The notes under the pieces: model-generated
The model's database searches: none
The model's input: only the letters and a program-made list of their open reading frames with translations
What the model was told of the DNA's origin: nothing
DNA from: Polyangiaceae bacterium
GTDB lineage: Bacteria; Myxococcota_A; Polyangia; Polyangiales; Polyangiaceae
NCBI GenBank assembly: GCA_020848455.1
Contig: JADLAB010000571.1
Location: 1-32,233 of the forward strand
DNA: 32,233 nt
Direction of reading: 5' to 3'
Shown here: positions 25,253-32,233 of the stretch, one piece after another
How positions within the stretch are numbered: position 1 is the first letter of the stretch
How the letters are laid out: every line of letters starts with the position of its first letter
Made by a program: the position numbers and the translations under genes

Positions 25253-26559
25253 GGCTCCCCCTTCGCGCTCGCTCGCCCTGCGGCCCCGGCGCTCGACGCC
25301 TGGCTCGCCGCGGCGCTCGCGGCCGACGGCTCGCTCGGAGCGCCGCTCGGGCGCGGACTCTCCACCTCGACGGCCGTGGCCCCGCTCGCGCGCGGCGTCG
25401 CGGGCGGGTCGAAGGCGCCGCTCGCCGCGCTGCCGGCCCCGGGCACGCGCACGCTCGCTCCCTCGCGCAGGGCCTCGCCGCCGCGCACCACCAGCTGCTC
25501 GCCGGTCCGCAGGCCGCTCCGCACCTCGATGAGCCCGTCCGCCGTGCGCATGCCCAGCGTGAGCACGCGCTCGTGAGCGACGCCTTCCTCGACGACGTAG
25601 CACAAGAAGCCGCGCTCGCTCGGCCGCACCGCGGTCTCGGGCACGACCGGCACGTCGCGCTTCGAGCCGACGGTCACCGTGACCTCGGCGAAGGCGCCGG
25701 GCCTCAACAGCTCGTCCGGCTCCACCACCTCCGCCAGCACGTCGACCATGCGCGTGCGCTCGTCGCCGCTCGCCGCCACGTTGAGGATGCGCGCCTTCTG
25801 CGCCGCGCCGATGCCGCGCGCGGCGAAGTGCACCGGCATGTCGCGCGCGAGCTCGTGCGCCTCGTACTCGGTCACCTTGAAGCGCAAGAGCAGCGGATAG
25901 CGCTGCACCAAGGTGGCGAGCACGGTGCCCGGTTGCACGTACTGGCCCGTCACGACCTTGCGCGTCTGGATGACGCCGTCGACCGGCGTGCGCACGTAGG
26001 CGTCGCGCAGGTTGAGCTCGGCGAGATCGAGCGCGGCGCGCGCCTGGGCGATCTCGGCGCTCGAGGTGGCGAGCCGGGTGCGCACGGTCTCCACCTCCTC
26101 CTGCGAGGAGAGCCCCTCGGCGCTCATGCGCTCGCGGCGTGCCAGCAGCCGCGCCGCGTCGTCGCGCACGGCCTGCGCGCGGTCGAGCGTGGCGCGCGTG
26201 GAGCGCACCGCGAGGTCGAAGCGTCCGGGCTCGATCTCCGCGAGCACGTCGCCCTTCTTCACCGTGTCGCCCTCGCGAAAGCGCACCCGCTCGAGCACGC
26301 CCGCGACGCGCGCGGTGAGCTGCAGCTCCTCGAAGGCGTCGACCGAGCCCACGGCGGTGATCGCGTAGTCGATGGTACGGGCCGCCACGGCCGCGACCTC
26401 GACCGGGAACGAGATGTCGCCCTTGCCGGGCGGCCCCTTGCCCTTGTCGCTGCCGCCCGACCCCTTCGAGCAGCCGAGCGGGACGGCGAGCGCCGCGAGG
26501 CCGAGCAGCAGCACGAGCGCGGGCCCGGCACGGCGCAGGTGCTTCCGAGGCCGGCTCAT
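25249..26559 (-). CDS. RND membrane-fusion (adaptor) lipoprotein
   Basis: The 436-residue product has an N-terminal signal (PALVLLLGLAALAVPLGC) with a probable lipidated Cys30, then a Gly/Lys linker. Adaptor domains follow: a lipoyl half near VLERVRFREGDTVKKGDVLAEI, a helical hairpin (RSTRATLDRAQAVRDD to AQARAALDLAELNLRDA), the second lipoyl half DAYVRTPVDGVIQTRKV, and beta-barrel and membrane-proximal domains. The last about 60 residues are a Ser/Ala/Pro-rich tail (ASAAASQASSAGAAG) without known function. It links the RND pump to the TolC-like channel in the periplasm. The start overlaps the tetR stop by 4 nt, so both come from one transcript. Confidence 0.93.
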   Translation of the reverse strand: MSRPRKHLRRAGPALVLLLGLAALAVPLGCSKGSGGSDKGKGPPGKGDISFPVEVAAVAARTIDYAITAVGSVDAFEELQLTARVAGVLERVRFREGDTVKKGDVLAEIEPGRFDLAVRSTRATLDRAQAVRDDAARLLARRERMSAEGLSSQEEVETVRTRLATSSAEIAQARAALDLAELNLRDAYVRTPVDGVIQTRKVVTGQYVQPGTVLATLVQRYPLLLRFKVTEYEAHELARDMPVHFAARGIGAAQKARILNVAASGDERTRMVDVLAEVVEPDELLRPGAFAEVTVTVGSKRDVPVVPETAVRPSERGFLCYVVEEGVAHERVLTLGMRTADGLIEVRSGLRTGEQLVVRGGEALREGASVRVPGAGSAASGAFDPPATPRASGATAVEVESPRPSGAPSEPSAASAAASQASSAGAAGRASAKGEP

Positions 26560-27371
26560 GCCGCACCTCGTCGCGCCAGCCGGGGCGCGGCGGCGCGACG
26601 TCGACCCGACGGGCGCGCGGCGCGTGGGGCCCGCACGGCCTCGACGAGCAGGTGCGGGAACGAGGGGATGACGGCCGGGTCGAGCGCGACCTCGCGCGCC
26701 ACGCTCGCGCGCTCGAGCTCCACGAGCAGCCCGCCGAGCGCACCGGCCCAGAGCTCGAGCGCCAGCGTGCGCGGCGCGATGTCGCGCCGCACGCTGCCGT
26801 CCGCGACGCCGCGCTCGACGGCGCGCAGGATCATGTTGAACAGGCGCCGCCGCTGGCCGGTCTGCTCCTGCCGGCACCCCGCCTCGGCGGCGCAGCCGGT
26901 GCGCGACGTGAGCCACAGCCCGAGGCTCAGGCGGTAGAGCTCGAGCCGCTCGCGGGCGAGCTCGTAGTAGGCCGCGAACAGGCGCTCGAGCAGCTCGATG
27001 CCGCTCTCGGCGTCGGCGGCCGCGGCCCCGTAGCGGCGCACGAGCTCCTCCTGATGACGCAGCGTGAGCCCGAGGAACAGCGCTTCCTTGCTCGGGAAGT
27101 AGAGGTACAGGGTGCCCTTGGCCATGGCGGCCTCGTCGGCCACCTCCTCCATGGTGGCCGCCTCGAAGCCCTTGGTCGCGAACACGCGCTCGGCGGCTGC
27201 GAGGATCGCCTGGCGCCTCGCTCCGGGGTCGCGACGCCCGGCGCTCGGCGGAGGCTCGGGGCGCGACGGGGCGGAGGAGGGGGGCGGGGCAGGGCGGGCC
27301 GGCGCACCACGCCCGGCGGCGGTGCGCGCGGCGCGCGGGCCCGAGGAGCTTCGTTCATGACCGCGGGTCAT
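26556..27371 (-). CDS. TetR/AcrR-family transcriptional regulator
   Basis: The 271-residue product has a Pro/Ala/Arg-rich N-terminal extension (1-50). The TetR helix-turn-helix follows (about 53-99: RRQAILAAAERVFATKGFEAATMEEVADEA, then AKGTLYLYFPSKEALFL). The C-terminal helical domain has three Cys near 160-165 (TGCAAEAGC) that may sense ligand or oxidant. A basic tail ends the protein. It is the first gene of the efflux operon, overlapping the adaptor by 4 nt and divergent from the tolC-like gene. Palindromes at its start suggest it represses both directions. The N-terminal extension may mean the true start is further in, but no better ribosome site is evident. Confidence 0.93.
   Translation of the reverse strand: MTRGHERSSSGPRAARTAAGRGAPARPAPPPSSAPSRPEPPPSAGRRDPGARRQAILAAAERVFATKGFEAATMEEVADEAAMAKGTLYLYFPSKEALFLGLTLRHQEELVRRYGAAAADAESGIELLERLFAAYYELARERLELYRLSLGLWLTSRTGCAAEAGCRQEQTGQRRRLFNMILRAVERGVADGSVRRDIAPRTLALELWAGALGGLLVELERASVAREVALDPAVIPSFPHLLVEAVRAPRAARPSGRRRAAAPRLARRGAA
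27357..27371. promoter_or_regulatory. Palindrome at the tetR start, candidate operator
   Basis: ATGACC-GCG-GGTCAT forms a 15-bp perfect palindrome with 6-bp arms that includes the tetR start codon. Binding here would block both efflux-operon transcription and translation start. Confidence 0.5.
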
Positions 27372-27374
27372 TCA

Positions 27375-27387
27375 ATTCACCGTGAAT
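27375..27387. promoter_or_regulatory. Second palindrome between divergent tetR and tolC-like genes
   Basis: ATTCAC-C-GTGAAT forms a 13-bp palindrome with 6-bp arms just upstream of tetR and at the 5' side of the tolC-like gene. TetR family proteins commonly bind such sites as dimers. With the neighbouring palindrome the centres are about 17 bp apart. Confidence 0.55.
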
Positions 27388-27421
27388 GGGAGGAGAAGTT
27401 CCAGTAGCATGCCCCAGAAAT

Positions 27422-28942
27422 ATGGCTGATGGTCATGAATTCGAGGCCCCGCGGCGGGCGCCCGCAGGCGCGCCGCGGCGCGGGCGTCGCGCGCTCGCCG
27501 GGTGGCGTGCGCTCGGGCTCGTGGGCGCGCTCGCGGCGCTCTCCGCACCGGCGTCGCTGCACGCCCAGCCCGCGCCCCCGCCCGTGGAGCCTCCGGCCCC
27601 GGCGCCGCAGCCGGGCGACACCCCGGGCGCGTCCGCGCCCGGCGCCGTGCACGGGGTCGCGGTCGACGACGCGATGCTTGCGCCACCGCCTGCGGCCGCG
27701 CGCGAGCTCGGCAGCTGGAGCGAGGCCGTCGCGCTCCTGTCGTCCCGCGCGACGGAGCTCCGCATCGCGACCTACGAGGTCGAGCGCGCCGAGGGCGCCG
27801 CCGAGGAGGCGCTCGGCCGGGCGCTGCCGACCCTGACGGCGACCGGGACGGCGATCCACCACCTGATCCGCAACGAGGTGCAGAGCTTCGACTTCGCCAC
27901 CGGTACCGTGATCCAGACGACCATTCCGACGACACCCGTGGCCACCGGCACGCTCACGGCGAGCGTGCCGATCTTCGATCTCCGCACCTGGTACGCCATC
28001 GACACCGCGGACCGCGCCGTGGACTCGGTGCGGCAGCGCGTCGGCGACGCCGAGCGCCGCATTCTCGGCGCCGCGGCCGGGGCGTTGCTCGCCGTCGTCA
28101 CCGCCGAGAAGGTCGGCGAGGTGAACCGTAGCGGGCTGCGCCTGGCGCTCGAGCGCCTCGAGCTGGAGCGCCGGCGCGCCAAGTTCGACGTCGGCAAGCG
28201 CATCGACCTGCTGCGCATCGAGCAGGACGTCGCGCGCGCGCGCGCGAACGTGCTCGCCGGCGACGAAGCGCTGCGGCGCGCGCGCGAGGCGCTCGGACAG
28301 GCGCTCGGCGCGAGCGAGCCGTACGGCGTCTCGTCCGGCGTCTCGGTGGCCGAGGTGGAGCGCATGCTGGCGCGCGCCTGCGCGCCGATCGGTGCCAGCG
28401 AGCGCCCCGACGTGCTCGCGGCGCGCGCCGACCTCGAGGTCGCCGAGCGCGGCGTCACCGATGCGGAGCTCATGTTCGCCCCGCGCGCCGATCTCTCGAC
28501 CACGGGCACGGTGTCGAGCGATCTGCTCGGCTCGAACCGGCTGCACGGCAGCTGGTCGGTCCAGGCCGTGCTCACGTGGCCGATCTACGACGGCGGGGTG
28601 CGCTACGGCACCCTGCGGCGGGTGCGGGCGCTGCGCGACGAGCAAGAGGCTCGCCTCGACGGCGTCGAGCGCGCCGCCGGCGTCGAGGCCTCGCAGGCCG
28701 CGCGCGGGGTGGCGGTGGCGGCCGAGCAACGGAGCTACGCGGCCGCGCAGCGCGAGCTCGCCCGCGAGGCGGCCGAGCTCTCCGCGCGGGCCTACGAGGC
28801 GGGCGACGCCACGAGCTTCGAGCTCATCGAGTCGGCCCGCCAGGCGCGCGACGCCGAGCTCGCGCTCGCCCTGCGCGAGTACGAGGTGGTGCAGGCCCGC
28901 ATCGCCGCCGTCCTCACCTCGGCGACCTGCCACTTCGAGTAG
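27422..28942 (+). CDS. TolC-like outer-membrane efflux protein
   Basis: The 506-residue product has a basic leader and a signal peptide (hydrophobic core 31-43, cut after about 48, SLHA|QP). A Pro-rich linker (50-70) leads to two outer-membrane factor repeats with long helices, for example LALERLELERRRAKFDVGKRIDLLRIEQDVARARANVL. The first and second repeats show the AALLxxVxxAxxxL pattern and the strand TLTASVPIFDLRTW or AVLTWPIYDGGVRYG, as in TolC/OEP proteins. It forms the outer-membrane channel for the divergent RND pump. The start is uncertain: ATG 27386 lies in the operator region, and neither has a convincing ribosome site. Confidence 0.92.
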   Translation: MADGHEFEAPRRAPAGAPRRGRRALAGWRALGLVGALAALSAPASLHAQPAPPPVEPPAPAPQPGDTPGASAPGAVHGVAVDDAMLAPPPAAARELGSWSEAVALLSSRATELRIATYEVERAEGAAEEALGRALPTLTATGTAIHHLIRNEVQSFDFATGTVIQTTIPTTPVATGTLTASVPIFDLRTWYAIDTADRAVDSVRQRVGDAERRILGAAAGALLAVVTAEKVGEVNRSGLRLALERLELERRRAKFDVGKRIDLLRIEQDVARARANVLAGDEALRRAREALGQALGASEPYGVSSGVSVAEVERMLARACAPIGASERPDVLAARADLEVAERGVTDAELMFAPRADLSTTGTVSSDLLGSNRLHGSWSVQAVLTWPIYDGGVRYGTLRRVRALRDEQEARLDGVERAAGVEASQAARGVAVAAEQRSYAAAQRELAREAAELSARAYEAGDATSFELIESARQARDAELALALREYEVVQARIAAVLTSATCHFE

Positions 28943-29012
28943 GCGGTGCGCCTCCGAGCCTCGCAGGGTCGGACGCCATTGTAGACGTCGTCGTTCCGGG
29001 TCTTCTCGCAGC

Positions 29013-29465
29013 GTGATCTCGTCACGAGGGGGGAGCTTGTTCTTCGCCGCCCTGGCGGTGGCCCTTTCGGCAGCGTGCGCCGTGGGAACGCTCGGCGACG
29101 ACGGGGACGGCGGCTCGGGCAACGCGACGTCGACCGGCACGTCGACGGGCACGACGACGTCGACCACCACGACGACGGGGACGACGACGGGCACGACGAC
29201 GGGCACGACGACGTCGACCACGACGAGCACGACGACGTCGACGACGACGGGCACCACGACGTCGACCACGACGAGCACGACGACGAGCACGACCACCACC
29301 ACCACGACCGGGGCGGGCGGCTCCGGGGTGGGCGGTTCCGGGGTGGGAGGCGGCGGGTTCCTCTGCAGCACCTCGGCCGACTGCATCGACCCGCAGAACC
29401 CGTGCTGCTACGTCGGCTTCGGCTTCTGCATCCCGCAGCCCCCGCTGCCGATCTTCTGCATGTAG
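29013..29465 (+). CDS. Exported Thr-rich protein with Cys-rich C-terminus
   Basis: The 150-residue product (GTG start; a TTG at 29037 has a better GAGG site) begins ISSRGGSLFFAALAVALSAAC. This gives a basic n-region, hydrophobic core and a possible lipidated Cys. A stalk of TTTG/TTTS repeats (Thr, Ser, Gly only) of about 61 residues follows, then GGSGVGGSGVGGGG, then a tail with six Cys in the spacing C-x5-C-x6-CC-x6-C-x9-C, which suggests disulfide knots. The stalk may be O-glycosylated or extended on the cell surface. The family is unrecognised. The gene is 70 nt past the tolC-like stop and may be read with it. Confidence 0.65.
   Translation: MISSRGGSLFFAALAVALSAACAVGTLGDDGDGGSGNATSTGTSTGTTTSTTTTTGTTTGTTTGTTTSTTTSTTTSTTTGTTTSTTTSTTTSTTTTTTTGAGGSGVGGSGVGGGGFLCSTSADCIDPQNPCCYVGFGFCIPQPPLPIFCM
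29127..29309 (+). repeat. 12-bp-period ACG/TCG/GGC coding repeat
   Basis: The DNA repeats in near 12-bp units (three Thr codons plus a Ser or Gly codon). It has no stop codon in any forward frame and gives Val/Asp-rich frames on the other strand, which is a property of the repeat and not separate genes. It is a candidate for length variation by slippage. Confidence 0.85.
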
Positions 29466-29501
29466 CGCGCGCACGAGAGCTCCTGCCGGCGGCGCGCGCA
29501 C

Positions 29502-29552
29502 AAAAAAACACGACGACGACCGGCCGCCTCCAGAAGGAGCGGCCAGTCGTCG
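29502..29552 (-). terminator. Intrinsic terminator after rpsS
   Basis: On the minus strand a long hairpin forms: GACGAC, GGCCGC and TCC pair with GTCGTC, GCGGCC and GGA, with one mismatch, one bulge and an AGAA loop (29514-29552). It is followed about 5 nt later by seven T (the A-run 29502-29508 on plus). This is a convincing rho-independent terminator about 53 nt beyond rpsS, and it ends the ribosomal protein transcript. On the plus strand no T-run follows. Confidence 0.85.
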
Positions 29553-29604
29553 CCGGGTCGCGATGCCCGAGGCCGGGGCCCGAGGGCCACCGACCTCGCG
29601 CCTC

Positions 29605-29901
29605 TCAGGCCTTGCCGGTCGGCGAGGTGCGCACCTTGGCCTTGCGGTCGCCCGCGTGGCCGTGGAAGGTGCGCGTCGGCGCGAACTCGCCGAGCTTGTG
29701 ACCGACCATGTTCTCGGTGATGAACACCGGCACGAACTTGCGGCCGTTGTGCACGGCGAAGGTCATGCCCACCGCCTCGGGCACGATCGTCGAGCGCCGC
29801 GACCAGGTCTTGATGACTTTCTTGCTGCCGTCCTGCGTCGCGAGGATCTTCGTCATGAGATGCCCGTCGACGAACGGCCCCTTCTTGATACTGCGCGCCA
29901 T
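29605..29901 (-). CDS. rpsS: 30S ribosomal protein S19
   Basis: The 98-residue product begins [19 protein letters not shown] and has the S19 pattern [34 protein letters not shown] and [19 protein letters not shown]19 binds 16S rRNA in the small-subunit head. GGAGAAG precedes the start. The gap from rplB is 26 nt. It is the last gene of this operon, whereas rplV normally follows. Confidence 0.98.
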   Translation of the reverse strand: MARSIKKGPFVDGHLMTKILATQDGSKKVIKTWSRRSTIVPEAVGMTFAVHNGRKFVPVFITENMVGHKLGEFAPTRTFHGHAGDRKAKVRTSPTGKA

Positions 29902-29927
29902 GTCTTCTCCGTGGGTCGTTCCGGGCC

Positions 29928-30761
29928 TCAGCCCTTACGGTCCTTGCGACGCCGGACGATCATGCCGTCGGTGCGCTTGTTGTTGCGCGTCTTCAGCCCC
30001 TTGGCGAGCTGCCCCCAGGGCGAGCACGGATGGCGCCCGCCCGAGGTGCGACCCTCGCCGCCGCCCATGGGGTGGTCGACGGGGTTCATGCTGACGCCGC
30101 GGTTGTGCGGACGCCGCCCGAGCCAGCGCGAACGACCGGCCTTGCCGATCGAGATGTTGGCGTGGTCGGTGTTCGACACCTGGCCGACGGTGGCCCGGCA
30201 GTCCATGTGCACCTTGCGGATCTCTCCGCTCGGCAGGCGCACCTGGGCGTAGTCGGCGTCCTTGGCCATGAGCTGCGCGGCGTTGCCCGCGGAGCGCACC
30301 AGCTGGCCACCCTTGCCCTTGCGCAGCTCGATGTTGTGGATCGAGGTGCCGGGCGGGATGTGGCGCAGCCGCAGGCTGTTGCCGGGCTTGATGTCGGCCT
30401 TCTGGCTCGACAGGACCTCGACGCCCACCTCGAGCCCGTCGGGCGCGAGGATGTAGCGCTTCTCGCCGTCGGCGTAGTGCAGGAGGGCGATGCGCGCCGA
30501 CCGGTTCGGGTCGTACTCGATCGTCGCCACCTTGGCGGGGATGCCGATCTTGTCGCGCTTGAAGTCGATGACGCGATAGCGCTGCTTGTGGCCACCCCCG
30601 CGGAAGCGCGAGGTGGTGCGGCCCCAGTTGTTGCGCCCGCCGCTCGAGGTCTGCTTCTCGATGAGCGTGCGCTCGGGCTCGCTCGCGGTGATCTCGGCGA
30701 AGTCGCTGACCGTGAAGTAGCGGCGTGCCGCCGAGGTCGGCTTGAACGTCTTGATGCCCAT
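29928..30761 (-). CDS. rplB: 50S ribosomal protein L2
   Basis: The 277-residue product begins [18 protein letters not shown]. It shows the L2 signature segments [41 protein letters not shown] and the peptidyl-transferase-near [25 protein letters not shown]. The length fits. The start is 3 nt after the rplW stop, consistent with coupled translation. Confidence 0.98.
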   Translation of the reverse strand: MGIKTFKPTSAARRYFTVSDFAEITASEPERTLIEKQTSSGGRNNWGRTTSRFRGGGHKQRYRVIDFKRDKIGIPAKVATIEYDPNRSARIALLHYADGEKRYILAPDGLEVGVEVLSSQKADIKPGNSLRLRHIPPGTSIHNIELRKGKGGQLVRSAGNAAQLMAKDADYAQVRLPSGEIRKVHMDCRATVGQVSNTDHANISIGKAGRSRWLGRRPHNRGVSMNPVDHPMGGGEGRTSGGRHPCSPWGQLAKGLKTRNNKRTDGMIVRRRKDRKG

Positions 30762-30764
30762 CGG

Positions 30765-31058
30765 TCAGGTTCCTTCTTCGAAGAACTTGATCTCGTCGCC
30801 CTCTTTCAGGGTGACGACGGCCTTCTTCCAGTTGTGCAGCCTGGCGTGGCCGCGGCCCATGCGGCGCTCCTTGCCGCGCACCCGCAGGGTGTGCACGGCG
30901 GTGACGCCGACCCCGAACAGCGCCTCGACGGCGCTCTTGATCTGGATCTTGTTGGCGTTGGGAGCGACTTCGAAGCTCACCTGGCGCTCCTTCTCGCGCT
31001 GGCGAGCCGCTTTCTCGGTCAAGAGGATCGGCTTGCGGATGACGTCTTCGGGATGCAT
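30765..31058 (-). CDS. rplW: 50S ribosomal protein L23
   Basis: The 97-residue product begins MHPEDVIRKPILLTEKAARQ and has the L23 pattern VSFEVAPNANKIQIKSAVEALFGVGVTAVHTLRVRGKERRMGR. L23 sits at the tunnel exit and docks trigger factor and SRP. GAGG sites precede the start, and rplD stops 19 nt upstream. Confidence 0.97.
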   Translation of the reverse strand: MHPEDVIRKPILLTEKAARQREKERQVSFEVAPNANKIQIKSAVEALFGVGVTAVHTLRVRGKERRMGRGHARLHNWKKAVVTLKEGDEIKFFEEGT

Positions 31059-31077
31059 GACTCTTCCTCTTCGCCCC

Positions 31078-31719
31078 TCAGGGCTCCCCGGTGTTCTGCC
31101 GCAGGCAGCGCGCCTCGAGGGCCTTGGCGGCCTTCTTCGTCACGACCAGGTGCTCGTGCCGCAGCAGGTCGTACACGTTGACGCCCTCGGGCGGCAGGAA
31201 GCGGTGCTCGGACAGGTTCCGCATCGACATCACGAGCTTGTCGTTGCTCGCGTCGTCGACCACGAGGGACTTCTTCTCGGCGCGGAGCGTGCCGAGCGTC
31301 TGCGCCACGCTCTTGGTCTTGATTTCGCTGAGGGCGAAATCGTCGACCACGGTGAGGCGACCTTCCTTCGCGAACAGCGACAGCGCGCTCTTCAGCGCGC
31401 CGAGCCGCATCTTGCGCGTCGGACGGTACGACCAGTCGCGGGTGCGGAGCGCGTGCGCCACGCCGCCGCCGACCCGGTGCGGAGCGCGCAGGTTGCCCTG
31501 CCGCGCGCGGCCCGTGCCCTTCTGGCGGTAGAGCTTCTTGGCCGCGCCGGACACGGCGCTGCGCTCCTTCTGGGCCTGCGTGCCGGCGCGCCGGCTCGCG
31601 AGCTGGGCCTTCACGACATCGTAGAACAGCTGTTCCTTGACCTCGCCGGCGAAGACCTCGTCGGCGAGCTCGAGCTCACCGACTTGTTCACGCTTGAGGT
31701 TGTATACGGTGACCTTCAT
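31078..31719 (-). CDS. rplD: 50S ribosomal protein L4
   Basis: The 213-residue product contains the L4 tunnel-loop motif [25 protein letters not shown] and the helical core [16 protein letters not shown]4 is also known in E. coli to repress the S10 operon. It starts 10 nt after the rpsJ stop, so rplC, which usually lies here, is missing. Confidence 0.97.
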   Translation of the reverse strand: MKVTVYNLKREQVGELELADEVFAGEVKEQLFYDVVKAQLASRRAGTQAQKERSAVSGAAKKLYRQKGTGRARQGNLRAPHRVGGGVAHALRTRDWSYRPTRKMRLGALKSALSLFAKEGRLTVVDDFALSEIKTKSVAQTLGTLRAEKKSLVVDDASNDKLVMSMRNLSEHRFLPPEGVNVYDLLRHEHLVVTKKAAKALEARCLRQNTGEP

Positions 31720-31729
31720 CGGCGACCTC

Positions 31730-32038
<309 letters not shown>

Positions 32039-32059
32039 GGTTCCGTTTCCCGAAGGGCA

Positions 32060-32092
32060 GGGTCGGGAGCTGCCCGTGCAGCGCCCCGACCC
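32060..32092. other. Strong hairpin between tuf and rpsJ
   Basis: GGGTCGGG pairs with CCCGACCC and an inner GCTGC pairs with GCAGC around a four-base loop, with a small internal bulge. It begins 8 nt past the tuf stop on the minus strand. A CCC-TTCG-GGA mini-hairpin follows it toward rpsJ. No T-run follows, so processing, attenuation or L4-type control is possible. Confidence 0.5.
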
Positions 32093-32099
32093 CCCAAAC

Positions 32100-32233
32100 T
32101 CACACGAGGATCTTCGTCACCACGCCGGCTCCGACGGTGCGACCACCCTCGCGGATCGCGAAGCGCATTTGCTCCTCGAGCGCGACGGGCGAGATGAGCT
32201 CGATCTCCATCTGGATGTTGTCGCCCGGCATGA
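32100..32233 (-). CDS. tuf: Translation elongation factor Tu, C-terminal end (partial)
   Basis: Only the last 43 residues are in the window: [15 protein letters not shown], then [18 protein letters not shown] and VVTKILV, the conserved EF-Tu domain 3 end. The 5' part lies beyond the right edge. Its place upstream of rpsJ is the usual str/S10 junction. Confidence 0.97.
   Translation of the reverse strand, partial: MPGDNIQMEIELISPVALEEQMRFAIREGGRTVGAGVVTKILV

Noticed and set aside
21848-25576. 1242-codon plus-strand open frame opposite the RND pump
   Set aside because: It is His/Asp/Arg-rich antisense of the RND transporter, which has strong family motifs on the minus strand.
29075-29701. Asp/His-rich frame over the Thr repeat and rpsS end
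   Set aside because: It comes from the same ACG/TCG repeat read in another frame and runs into the terminator and rpsS on the opposite strand. The Thr frame has the signal peptide and the Cys tail.

Overview
The window comes from a very GC-rich bacterial chromosome. Codon third positions are almost always G or C, so long open frames occur on the strand opposite most genes. Gene content (a complete type II secretion operon next to a sigma-54 activator, Ala/Pro/Asp-rich protein tails, a Thr-rich Cys-tailed exported protein, a BtpA-family enzyme-like protein) fits a Myxococcota-type organism, perhaps Polyangia. That placement is inference. I see no insertion sequence, phage gene, tRNA, rRNA or CRISPR array.

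Region 1 (about 1-18008, all minus strand, read right to left) is one long type II secretion (T2SS) locus: sigma-54 response regulator, gspC, a small one-helix membrane protein, gspD, gspE, a possible 52-codon gene, gspF, an unusual GspG-like protein, gspG, H, I, J, K, L, M, N, and finally a BtpA/SgcQ-family gene. Most junctions from gspH to gspN overlap by 1-4 nt, so this is a tightly coupled operon. GspD is the outer-membrane secretin. GspC links it to the inner-membrane platform GspF/L/M, GspE is the ATPase, and GspG-K form the pseudopilus. GspN is an accessory. No prepilin peptidase (gspO) is present, so it must be encoded elsewhere. The left end carries a heptad-repeat/hairpin element.

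Region 2 (18018-21945) holds unrelated housekeeping and envelope genes: gluQRS (tRNA-Asp modification), a C-terminal-Phe outer-membrane protein, a two-helix potassium channel with RCK domains, and a small exported protein.

Region 3 (22136-28942) is a tripartite RND efflux module. A tetR-mfp-rnd operon (minus strand, overlapping by 4 nt at each step) is divergent from a tolC-like outer-membrane factor gene. Two adjacent palindromes between the divergent genes are the probable TetR operators.

Region 4 (29013-32233) has a Thr-rich repeat protein followed, on the minus strand, by the end of tuf, then rpsJ, rplD, rplW, rplB and rpsS. The canonical rplC is absent between rpsJ and rplD. A strong intrinsic terminator follows rpsS instead of rplV-rpsC, so this S10 operon is broken in two ways.

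The points most worth a second look are the rearranged S10 operon, the pilin-like GspG paralogue without a prepilin cleavage site, the two small uncharacterised genes inside the T2SS operon, the sigma-54-like element ahead of gspC, and the paired palindromes controlling the efflux module.
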